Source: an uncultured Clostridia bacterium
GTDB taxonomy: Bacteria > Bacillota > Clostridia > Oscillospirales > Ruminococcaceae
Length of the DNA: 13,073 nucleotides
Reading direction: 5' to 3'
Assembly (NCBI GenBank): GCA_947629275.1
Contig: CANRDG010000040.1
Coordinates: 1 to 13,073 of the forward strand
Shown: piece after piece, positions 7,799-13,073 of the stretch
Position numbering within the stretch: the first letter of the stretch is position 1
How the letters are laid out: each line of letters starts with the position of its first letter
The notes under the pieces: model-generated
The model's database searches: none
The model's input: only the letters and a program-made list of their open reading frames with translations
What the model was told of the DNA's origin: nothing
Made by a program: the position numbers and the translations under genes

Positions 7799-8293
7799 TT
7801 ATTTCCTTCCTTTCGTTTCTCTCGAAACTTCCATAACCTCAAATTCTACTATTCCCATAGGGGTGTTTACGTCGAAAACATCTCCGACTTTGGAGTGCAT
7901 GGCGGCTTTACCTACGGGGGATTCATCGGATATTATGCCGTTTTCGGGATCTGATTTTGAAGATGAATCTATTATATACGTTTCCAATGAGCCGTCGCTG
8001 CGGTCTTTGAGAACGACTTTAGAACCTAAGTTGACCTCGTTTTCGTTGATATCGCTCTCGTTCACTATCACTGCGATACTGAGCTGATATTCTTTTTCTT
8101 TTATCTCGCTTTCAAGCGCTGCCTGCTCGTCTTTTGCGGCATCGTACTCGGCATTTTCCGAAAGGTCGCCGAATGAACGGGCTTCTTTAAGTTTTTCAGC
8201 CACTTCACGGGATCTGACGGTCTTTAAGTATTCAAGATCGTCTACAAGATCCTGATAGGCTTCCTTTGTAAACAGCTTTTTATTTTCGGGCAT
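7799..8293 (-). CDS. greA: transcription elongation factor GreA
   Basis: GreA enters the secondary channel of RNA polymerase and stimulates cleavage of backtracked RNA. The 164-residue protein has the usual N-terminal antiparallel coiled coil (about residues 5-78) whose acidic tip is GDLSENAEYD, with Asp43 and Glu46 matching the essential acidic pair of the family. The C-terminal FKBP-like domain follows (about 88-160; VNLGSKVVLKD, then ISDESPVGKAAMHSKVGDVFDV). I prefer the ATG at 8291-8293, because AAGGAG at 8302-8307 lies 8 nt upstream. A GTG at 8302 in the same frame would overlap that site. It is 20 bp after the SseB-like gene and adjoins lysS, giving the greA-lysS pair common in Firmicutes. 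Confidence 0.96.
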   Translation of the reverse strand: MPENKKLFTKEAYQDLVDDLEYLKTVRSREVAEKLKEARSFGDLSENAEYDAAKDEQAALESEIKEKEYQLSIAVIVNESDINENEVNLGSKVVLKDRSDGSLETYIIDSSSKSDPENGIISDESPVGKAAMHSKVGDVFDVNTPMGIVEFEVMEVSRETKGRK

Positions 8294-8314
8294 ATATAAC
8301 ACTCCTTAATTAAA

Positions 8315-9109
8315 TTACTTTCTGTATACGGGCAGTCTGTTGTTCGTTACCGTTTGGGCGAAATTATCGCTATAAGGCACGAACATAAGGTGCATACCCT
8401 GCGTGAACGGCGCGGCTATCTCGGAGAGCTTTTGAAAAGTTTCCCTCATGGCGTCCTTGTCGTCAGCGCTGTCAACTATGAACATGAGGCTTTTTGCCTG
8501 ATTTGTTCTTTCAAGAATAAGCACGAAAAGCTGGTCTACCCTGCCGTACTCATCGAGCTTTTCACGAATGGTCTCAATGAAGCCGTCGGGGTACTTGCCG
8601 GGAACGGTGACCTTGACCTGCTCGTTGGGCTTGGGGGTATATATTTCGCTGTCTGCCATTTGGACAAGTATATTTCTCGGAACGGCAAAATTGTTGGTGA
8701 ACGGGTCTATAACTATGCCGTCGAGGTCGCAGTCGGGTTTATTGAACGCAGCCATGAGCATGACAACGTTCATTACCAGATACCTTTCGGAAGAAATGAT
8801 GCCGGTGTTTTTCTCACTGTCTATCTCGCCGCGCGAGGTGAAGACCGCCATGTACTTTTTGCCGTCGCTGTTTTTGAGAACGTGCATATTAAAGCTCTTT
8901 TTGTTTTCAAGAGCGACTTTGCCGTCCTCCTTTTCAACGGCTTCGGTGTTTTCCACCAAAGTTGCCGGGCATACAAAGTTGCCCTTTTGAATGAGCCTTG
9001 CGACCAGATTGAATTTTTCATCGGATCTGTCCTGTTTAAGATCCTGTATCGCTGCCACAAGCGCGTCATTATCGACTTTTAACTGCTGGTTGTTGTTTAC
9101 TTCTGCCAT
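8315..9109 (-). CDS. SseB-family protein
   Basis: This 264-residue cytosolic protein matches the SseB family layout. An N-terminal domain (about residues 20-150) includes FVCPATLVENTE and the stretch MAAFNKPDCDLDGIVIDPFTNN. A C-terminal SseB_C-like domain (about 160-260) includes VKVTVPGKYPDGFIETIRE, DQLFVLILER and a closing FTQGMHLMFVPYSDNFAQ. The family is named after E. coli SseB (enhanced serine sensitivity), but its biochemical role is not established. The ATG at 9107-9109 is preceded by AAAGGAG 9 nt upstream. It has no signal peptide or membrane segment. It lies 21 bp upstream of greA and is probably co-transcribed with greA-lysS. A repeat element fills the gap to proS, so this gene may start its own transcript, but no clear promoter was found. 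A long plus-strand frame opposite it is a shadow. Confidence 0.82.
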   Translation of the reverse strand: MAEVNNNQQLKVDNDALVAAIQDLKQDRSDEKFNLVARLIQKGNFVCPATLVENTEAVEKEDGKVALENKKSFNMHVLKNSDGKKYMAVFTSRGEIDSEKNTGIISSERYLVMNVVMLMAAFNKPDCDLDGIVIDPFTNNFAVPRNILVQMADSEIYTPKPNEQVKVTVPGKYPDGFIETIREKLDEYGRVDQLFVLILERTNQAKSLMFIVDSADDKDAMRETFQKLSEIAAPFTQGMHLMFVPYSDNFAQTVTNNRLPVYRK

Positions 9110-9182
9110 AAGTTTGAACTCCTTTGTTGATCGTTTTATTTTACATAGAATGATTTTCTTGCTTCTTACCTCTAGCAGGGTT

Positions 9183-9429
9183 TTCTCACACTGTTTGGCG
9201 TTCCAGAATGGAACGCGGCAAAAGAGCTAAAGTTTTTTCATAGGAAAATCCCTCTCTTGCAGGGATTTTCCTCTTTAAAAACAGTCCACCGGACTGTTTT
9301 TAAATTCACCTTTTTCGGAGCGCACGGTGTAGGGGATTTCGCCGTCTGCGGACGGCGACAATGGGCTTCCGCCCCTTGACCCTGATGACCCTTTTGAAAA
9401 AGGGTCAATCGAAAACTTTTCCTTTCTTG
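9183..9429 (+). repeat. modular multi-hairpin intergenic element, copy 1
   Basis: This fills the proS-sseB gap. In plus order: hairpin A 9198-9216 (GCGTTCCA, GAA, TGGAACGC). Hairpin B 9243-9271 has a 10-bp stem (GGAAAATCCC) and loop TCTCTTGCA. Hairpin C 9274-9304 has a perfect 14-bp stem and loop ACC. A linker reading ATTCACC, then GGAGCGCACGGTGTAGGGG, follows. Hairpin D 9339-9358 is TCGCCGTC, TGCG, GACGGCGA. Hairpin E 9363-9374 is GGGC, TTCC, GCCC. Hairpin F 9387-9406 is GACCCTTTT, GA, AAAAGGGTC. The tail is CGAAAACTTTTCCTTTCTTG. Two further copies lie at the right of the window. No convincing protein frame is present. Outer limits are set by similarity to copy 3. Confidence 0.9.
9274..9304. 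terminator. terminator-like hairpin C of repeat copy 1
   Basis: A perfect 14-bp stem (9274-9287 with 9291-9304) and 3-nt loop is flanked by A runs on one side and T runs on the other in both directions (AAAAACAGTCC, ACC, GGACTGTTTTT). This has the shape of a bidirectional intrinsic terminator and would separate proS from the sseB-greA-lysS genes. Activity is inferred from shape only. Confidence 0.4.
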
Positions 9430-9439
9430 CTTTTATACC

Positions 9440-10888
9440 TTAGTACGCTTTGCCCCAGAGAACCATTTTATCCGCTTTCTTGCCGCAGCACACGCAGGTG
9501 TCTGCTATATGCTCCTGCTCGTTGGGTATGCAGCGCGAGCCTGCGCCGGTAAGCTCTTTTACCTTATCTTCACATTCCTCGCTGCCGCACCACATCGCCT
9601 TTATAAAGCCGTCGCCGTTTTCTTCAAGCACCTTTTTCATCTCGTCTGTGCTTGTACATTTATAAGTTCTGCGCTCGCGGTTTTCAGCTGCCTTTTTATA
9701 CATACCCTGCGGGATCTCTTTTTCAAGAATATCTGTAACGGTATCTGAAAATTCTTCAAGAGCAACCGTTCGCTTTTCGCCGCTGTACCTTACAGCGCAC
9801 ACGCACTGGTCGTTTTCGATATCTTTTGGTCCTATCTCAACACGCAGCGGAACGCCTTTCATCTCGTACTCGGCAAACTTCCAGCCGGGCGAGTTATCGC
9901 TGTCGTCAAGCTTTACACGCAGACCCAGAGCTTTGAGCTTCTGCAAAAGCTCGTCCGCCTTTTCAAGCACACCCTCTTTATGCTGGGCTATGGGCACAAT
10001 AACTACCTGTATCGGCGCGACGTCGGGCGGCAGTACGAGCCCGCTGTTATCGCCGTGAGTCATGATAACTGCGCCTATGAGCCTTGTAGTCATACCCCAA
10101 GAGGTCTGGTGGGGATATTTCAAAGTATTATCTTTATCTGTATACTGAATATCAAAAGCCTTTGCAAAGCCGTCGCCGAAGTAATGAGAAGTGCCTGCCT
10201 GCAAAGCTTTACCGTCGTGCATAAGGGCTTCTATAGCGTAGGTTGCGACCGCCCCTGCGAACTTATCGCTCTCGGTCTTTCTGCCCTTAACAACGGGCAT
10301 ACACAGGTGCATTTCGCAAAATTCTGCGTATACATCGAGCATTTTTTCTGTTTCTGCAATTGCTTCTTCCGCGGTGGCGTGAATGGTATGACCTTCCTGC
10401 CACAAAAATTCTCTCGAGCGCAGGAAAGGACGTGTAGTTTTCTCCCACCTTACGACGCTTACCCACTGGTTATACAGCTTGGGCAGGTCGCGGTAGGAAT
10501 GAACGATATTAGCGTAATGCTCGCAGAAAAGAGTTTCGGAAGTGGGGCGGACACAAAGTCTTTCTTCCAGTTTTTCGCTGCCGCCGTGCGTTACCCATGC
10601 AACTTCGGGTGCGAAGCCCTCTACATGGTCTTTCTCTTTCTGCAAGAGGCTTTCGGGTATGAACATAGGCATACAGACGTTTTCATGACCTGTTGCCTTG
10701 AACATTCCGTCAAGTATTTTCTGAATGTTTTCCCATATTGCGTAGCCGTAGGGGCGAATGACCATACAGCCCTTTACGCTGGTATACTCTACGAGCTCTG
10801 CTTTTTTGCAGATATCCGTATACCACTGCGCGAAATCGTCGTCCATAGAGGTGATAGCCTCTACCATTTTACCGTTGTTTTTTGCCAT
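9440..10888 (-). CDS. proS: proline--tRNA ligase, archaeal/eukaryote-type (ProS type 3)
   Basis: ProRS charges tRNA-Pro. This 482-residue form lacks the large insertion (editing) domain of the E. coli type and instead has a C-terminal zinc-binding domain, which marks the archaeal/eukaryote-like class found in some Firmicutes. The start is ATG 10886-10888 (MAKNNGKMVEAITSMDDDF), which overlaps the end of the preceding small gene by 20 nt. An upstream in-frame start at 11002 would only add residues atypical of the family, and ATG 10865-10867 is a weaker alternative. Motif 2 lies near residues 146-170 (VRWEKTTRPFLRSREFLWQEGHT) and motif 3 near 262-272 (TSWGMTTRLIG). An anticodon-binding domain spans about 290-395 (QVVIVPIAQHK, then SPGWKFAEYEMKGVPLRVEIG). 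Cysteines 434, 439, 453, 465, 467 and 468 include the zinc ligands, and the chain ends in Tyr as usual for this class. The frame is complete. Confidence 0.96.
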   Translation of the reverse strand: MAKNNGKMVEAITSMDDDFAQWYTDICKKAELVEYTSVKGCMVIRPYGYAIWENIQKILDGMFKATGHENVCMPMFIPESLLQKEKDHVEGFAPEVAWVTHGGSEKLEERLCVRPTSETLFCEHYANIVHSYRDLPKLYNQWVSVVRWEKTTRPFLRSREFLWQEGHTIHATAEEAIAETEKMLDVYAEFCEMHLCMPVVKGRKTESDKFAGAVATYAIEALMHDGKALQAGTSHYFGDGFAKAFDIQYTDKDNTLKYPHQTSWGMTTRLIGAVIMTHGDNSGLVLPPDVAPIQVVIVPIAQHKEGVLEKADELLQKLKALGLRVKLDDSDNSPGWKFAEYEMKGVPLRVEIGPKDIENDQCVCAVRYSGEKRTVALEEFSDTVTDILEKEIPQGMYKKAAENRERRTYKCTSTDEMKKVLEENGDGFIKAMWCGSEECEDKVKELTGAGSRCIPNEQEHIADTCVCCGKKADKMVLWGKAY

Positions 10889-11171
10889 GCTTTTTATCAA
10901 CTCCGTAAATGTCTGTATTGTAAATCTTATAGTTGGGGTCGAAGTCATCGTCCTTGCTTGCTTCAAAAATGCCGCGCACATTTTGTGCGCTGTGCTGACC
11001 ATCGTCTTCTTTAGGTTCTTCGGGTTTGCGGTGCTTGTCTACAAATTTGGCGATATGCGGTGTTGCTACCGCCGCCAAAGCTATAAGAGCCATTACTATT
11101 ACAGCCTTTACTGCAAACGCTGCAAGCGCAGACCATTTGCCTGCAAGCAAGGTAATTTTAAAGATACTCAT
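10869..11171 (-). CDS. small single-pass membrane protein of unknown function
   Basis: I do not recognise this 100-residue protein. Residues about 13-37 form one hydrophobic helix (WSALAAFAVKAVIVMALIAL). The rest is a charged, probably disordered C-terminal tail rich in Lys, Asp and Glu, with aromatic spots (DPNYKIYNTDIYGVD). Lys/Arg/His residues after the helix (HIAKFVDKHRKPEEPK) suggest the tail faces the cytosol. Its ATG overlaps the serS stop as ATGA, so translation is coupled to serS, and its last 20 nt overlap the start of proS. Such tight packing between two synthetase genes supports real expression. It may have nothing to do with tRNA charging; the position is the only clue. It is not a known synthetase domain. 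Confidence 0.75.
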   Translation of the reverse strand: MSIFKITLLAGKWSALAAFAVKAVIVMALIALAAVATPHIAKFVDKHRKPEEPKEDDGQHSAQNVRGIFEASKDDDFDPNYKIYNTDIYGVDKKHGKKQR

Positions 11172-12451
11172 TTTGTTATTTTATCCTTGCCGCCCATATA
11201 CATTCTCAGCGGCTCGGGGATATTTATGCTGCCGTCGGCGTTGAGGTTGTTTTCAAGGAAAGCTATAAGCATTCTCGGCGGAGCTACGACAGTATTATTA
11301 AGGGTATGAGCTAGGTACTTTTCGCCGTTTTCGCCCCTTACGCGTATGCCGAGCCTTCTTGCCTGGGCGTCGCCGAGGTTGGAGCAGGAGCCGACTTCAA
11401 AATACTTTTTCTGCCTTGGCGACCACGCTTCAACGTCGCAGCTTTTTACTTTAAGGTCGGCAAGGTCGCCCGAGCAGCATTCGAGCGTTCTTACGGGTAT
11501 ATCGAGCGTGCGGAAGAAATCTACGGTATTCTGCCACAGCTTATCGAACCACATCATGCTGTCCTCGGGCTTACATACGACTATCATTTCCTGTTTTTCA
11601 AACTGGTGTATGCGGTAGACGCCGCGTTCCTCTATTCCGTGCGCGCCGACTTCTTTTCTGAAACACGGCGAATAGCTTGTGAGGCAGTACGGGAGCTTGC
11701 TCTCATCGAGTATGCTGTCGATAAATCTGCCTATCATGGAGTGTTCGGACGTGCCAATGAGATAAAGATCCTCGCCCTCTATTTTGTACATCATGTTTTC
11801 CATTTCGGCAAAACTCATAACGCCCGTTACGACTTCACTGCGTATCATATACGGCGGTATGAAGTAGGTAAAGCCGCGGTCTATCATAAAATCTCTCGCA
11901 TATGAAAGAATAGCGGAGTGGAGTCTTGCGATATCGCCCATGAGGTAATAGAAGCCGTTGCCGCTGGTTTTTCTTGCGGCGTCGAGGTCTATGCCATTCA
12001 GATTCTCCATAATATCGACGTGGTAGGGGACTTCAAAGTCGGGCACTTTCGGTTCGCCGAAGCGTTCGCGCTCAACGTTTTCGCTGTCGTCCTTGCCTAT
12101 GGGAACGCTGTCGTCAATAATGTTTGGCAAAACAAGCATTATTTTGCGGATGTCAGCCTCAAGCTGCACTTCTTTTTCTTCGAGGGAAGCGAGCTCTTCA
12201 GCGGCGGCTTTTACCTGCGCTTTTACGTTTTCAGCCTCATCTTTCTGACCTTTTGCCATAAGGCCGCCTATTTGTTTGCTGAGGACGTTGCGCTGATTTC
12301 GCAGCTCATCGCAGCGTGTTTTGGCGGCGCGGTACTCAGCGTCCAGCTTTATGACCTCGTCGACCATGGGGAGTTTCTCGTCCTGAAATTTTTTCTTGAT
12401 GTTTTCTTTTACAACGTCAGGGTTGTTTCTTAAAAATTTGATGTCCAGCAT
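11168..12451 (-). CDS. serS: serine--tRNA ligase
   Basis: SerRS charges tRNA-Ser. The 427-residue frame is complete. Residues about 30-105 form the long N-terminal coiled-coil arm that contacts the tRNA variable arm (CDELRNQRNVLSKQIGGLM, then EELASLEEKEVQLEADIRK). The class II core follows with the TxE loop as GTSEHS (232-237, a Ser variant of the common TAE), motif 2 at 263-290 (CFRKEVGAHGIEERGVYRIH) and motif 3 at 385-400 (NNTVVAPPRMLIAFLE, Arg393). LECCSGDLADLKVKSCDVEAW at 323-343 is typical of a clostridial subtype. The ATG at 12449-12451 has a modest AAGGCG ribosome binding site. No T-box leader motif (GGTGGNACCGCG) is seen upstream; instead repeat copy 2 lies about 50-240 bp upstream. 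It begins the serS, small membrane gene, proS cluster. Confidence 0.96.
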   Translation of the reverse strand: MLDIKFLRNNPDVVKENIKKKFQDEKLPMVDEVIKLDAEYRAAKTRCDELRNQRNVLSKQIGGLMAKGQKDEAENVKAQVKAAAEELASLEEKEVQLEADIRKIMLVLPNIIDDSVPIGKDDSENVERERFGEPKVPDFEVPYHVDIMENLNGIDLDAARKTSGNGFYYLMGDIARLHSAILSYARDFMIDRGFTYFIPPYMIRSEVVTGVMSFAEMENMMYKIEGEDLYLIGTSEHSMIGRFIDSILDESKLPYCLTSYSPCFRKEVGAHGIEERGVYRIHQFEKQEMIVVCKPEDSMMWFDKLWQNTVDFFRTLDIPVRTLECCSGDLADLKVKSCDVEAWSPRQKKYFEVGSCSNLGDAQARRLGIRVRGENGEKYLAHTLNNTVVAPPRMLIAFLENNLNADGSINIPEPLRMYMGGKDKITK

Positions 12452-12505
12452 TTTTATATCGCCTTAGCCTTTCTTAAATTTTCGCTATTTTATAAAATCC
12501 AAAAT
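12452..12505 (-). promoter_or_regulatory. serS leader with a weak -10-like box
   Basis: Between the repeat and serS the minus strand holds an AT-rich palindrome, ATTTTATAAAAT (12487-12498), that could serve as a -10 box about 40 bp before the start codon. The only good -35 candidate, TTGACC at the edge of repeat copy 2, is about 23 bp away, which is too far for a normal promoter. I therefore treat this as possible but unproven; transcription may begin further upstream. Confidence 0.2.
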
Positions 12506-12690
12506 GGGAAAGTTTTCGGTCAAGCCTTTTTCAAAAGGCTTGTCAGGTCGAGGGTGAAACCCTCGTCGCCCTCCGCAGAGGGCGAAATCCCCTACATCGT
12601 GCGCTCTGCAAGGGGTGAATTCAGAAACAGTCCTGTGGACTGTTTCTGGAGAGGGGAGGCTCTGCAAGAGAGAGCCTCCCCTTTGAGAAG
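12506..12690 (-). repeat. modular multi-hairpin intergenic element, copy 2 (inverted)
   Basis: This has the same hairpin series as copy 1 but on the minus strand, so plus coordinates run F to B. Hairpin F is 12521-12542 (CAAGCCTTTT, TC, AAAAGGCTTG). Hairpin E is 12549-12565 (CGAGGG, TGAAA, CCCTCG). Hairpin D is 12566-12585 (TCGCCCTC, CGCA, GAGGGCGA). The conserved linker is at 12586-12621. Hairpin C is 12622-12648, a 12-bp stem with loop TGT. Hairpin B is 12653-12681 (GGGGAGGCTC with loop TGCAAGAGA, the complement of TCTCTTGCA). Hairpin A is not recognisable; a GC-alternating stretch at 12709-12726 lies in its place. Short open frames across it are artefacts of the repeat. On the minus strand the element precedes serS. 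Confidence 0.9.
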
Positions 12691-12802
12691 ACCCGACTAT
12701 TTTTCCTGCGCGCGCTTGCGTGCGTAATAGCTTTGTTAACTGAATTTGGTTATCTCACTTTTTTAGTACATCAATATTTTTGCGCATTTTATTTGTTATG
12801 AA
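12691..12802. other. spacer between repeat copies 2 and 3
   Basis: This AT-rich DNA lies between two oppositely oriented element copies. A GC-alternating patch at 12709-12726 can form an imperfect hairpin. I see no gene, and no promoter with correct spacing on either strand. Confidence 0.4.
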
Positions 12803-13026
12803 TTTTTCACTTTGTATGGCGTTCCATGATGGAACGCGGCAAAAGAGCTATGCGCTACAACTAGGGAACGCCCTCTCTTGCAGGGTGTTCCCTCTTTCAA
12901 AATAGTCCACCGGACTATTTTGAAATTCACCCTTTGCGGAGCGCTTATCGTGTTTTTTGTGGGGCTCTGCCCCACACCCCGCAAGCCTTTTGAAAAAGGC
13001 TTGACCGAAAACTTTTCCTTTCTTGA
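12803..13026 (+). repeat. modular multi-hairpin intergenic element, copy 3
   Basis: This has the same orientation as copy 1. Hairpin A 12819-12837 has the same stem as copy 1 (GCGTTCCA, TGA, TGGAACGC). Hairpin B 12864-12892 is GGGAACGCCC, TCTCTTGCA, GGGTGTTCCC, with one G-T wobble. Hairpin C 12895-12925 is a perfect 14-bp stem with loop ACC. The linker ATTCACCCTTTGCGGAGCGC follows. Hairpins D and E are replaced by a different palindrome at 12958-12976 (TGTGGGGC, TCT, GCCCCACA). Hairpin F is 12982-13003, with the same arms as copy 2. The tail is CGAAAACTTTTCCTTTCTTG, as in copy 1. This shows that modules are exchanged or evolve separately. Confidence 0.9.
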
Positions 13027-13073
13027 CAAGACTTGAAGCCTTTGCGCGTTGTGGCGTTCAATGTGTGCGCTCC

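Noticed and set aside
8354..9082. Plus-strand frame of 242 codons opposite the SseB-like gene
   Set aside because: It is an antisense shadow produced by codon bias of the minus-strand gene. There is no start context, and the sense gene has a good AAAGGAG site and recognisable domains.
9980..11014. Long plus-strand frame of 344 codons opposite proS
   Set aside because: It is the antisense shadow of a well-supported synthetase gene. It has no ribosome binding site and its product is Cys- and aromatic-rich with no family character.
12452..12700. T-box riboswitch upstream of serS
   Set aside because: The conserved T-box antiterminator sequence (GGTGGNACCGCG type) and a specifier-loop layout are absent; the hairpins belong to the repeat element.
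9183..13026. CRISPR array from the repeated palindromes
   Set aside because: There are only three copies, each about 200 bp, unevenly spaced and in mixed orientation, with no short identical repeats alternating with unique spacers and no cas genes.
12796..13029. Minus-strand 77-codon frame, and a similar 60-codon frame at 12485-12667
   Set aside because: Both lie wholly within the palindromic repeat copies, so their sequence is dictated by the hairpins. They look like the spurious hypothetical proteins such repeats create.

Overview
The window reads as chromosomal DNA of a Ruminococcus-like member of the Clostridia (Oscillospiraceae). This is inferred from protein character: an archaeal/eukaryote-type ProRS with a C-terminal zinc domain, a clostridial-type SerRS, a greA-lysS pair, and strong AGGAGG-type ribosome binding sites. 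No rRNA or other phylogenetic marker is present, so the genus is a guess. All genes supported here lie on the minus strand, so the gene order runs from high to low coordinates.

Right half (about 6200-12451): an intact housekeeping cluster. The order is serS, a small single-pass membrane protein, proS, a repeat-filled gap, an SseB-like protein, greA and lysS. Junctions are tight. serS and the small gene overlap by ATGA, the small gene overlaps proS, and the greA stop directly abuts the lysS start. The cluster supplies three class II aminoacyl-tRNA synthetases and a transcript-cleavage factor, so the theme is translation and transcription elongation.

The intergenic DNA of this half holds three copies of a 180-250 bp element: copy 1 between proS and sseB, copy 2 upstream of serS in inverted orientation, and copy 3 at the right end. 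Each copy is a chain of hairpins. The loops and linkers are nearly invariant, while the stem arms differ between copies but stay complementary. This compensatory pattern is the most interesting thing in the window and suggests a structured RNA or palindromic mobile repeat family.

Left half (1-6020): a graveyard of accessory genes. Reading leftwards from lysS there is a long hairpin, a membrane-anchored transglutaminase-like gene broken by two frameshifts, a four-unit degenerate tandem repeat of about 25 bp with GGG tracts phased every 12-13 nt, and then an AbiE toxin-antitoxin locus. In that locus the antitoxin gene (abiEi, DUF6088-like) is open and keeps a good promoter with an overlapping inverted-repeat operator, while the toxin gene (abiEii) has four in-frame stops and a likely start-proximal frameshift. 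Next come remnants of a type I restriction-modification system: hsdR with three frameshifts and two stops, joined by a deletion to a 5'-truncated hsdM. No hsdS is seen. Several frameshifts are single-base losses in A runs. Since the neighbouring synthetase genes are open throughout, this looks like real decay rather than poor sequence quality, though reads would be needed to prove it.
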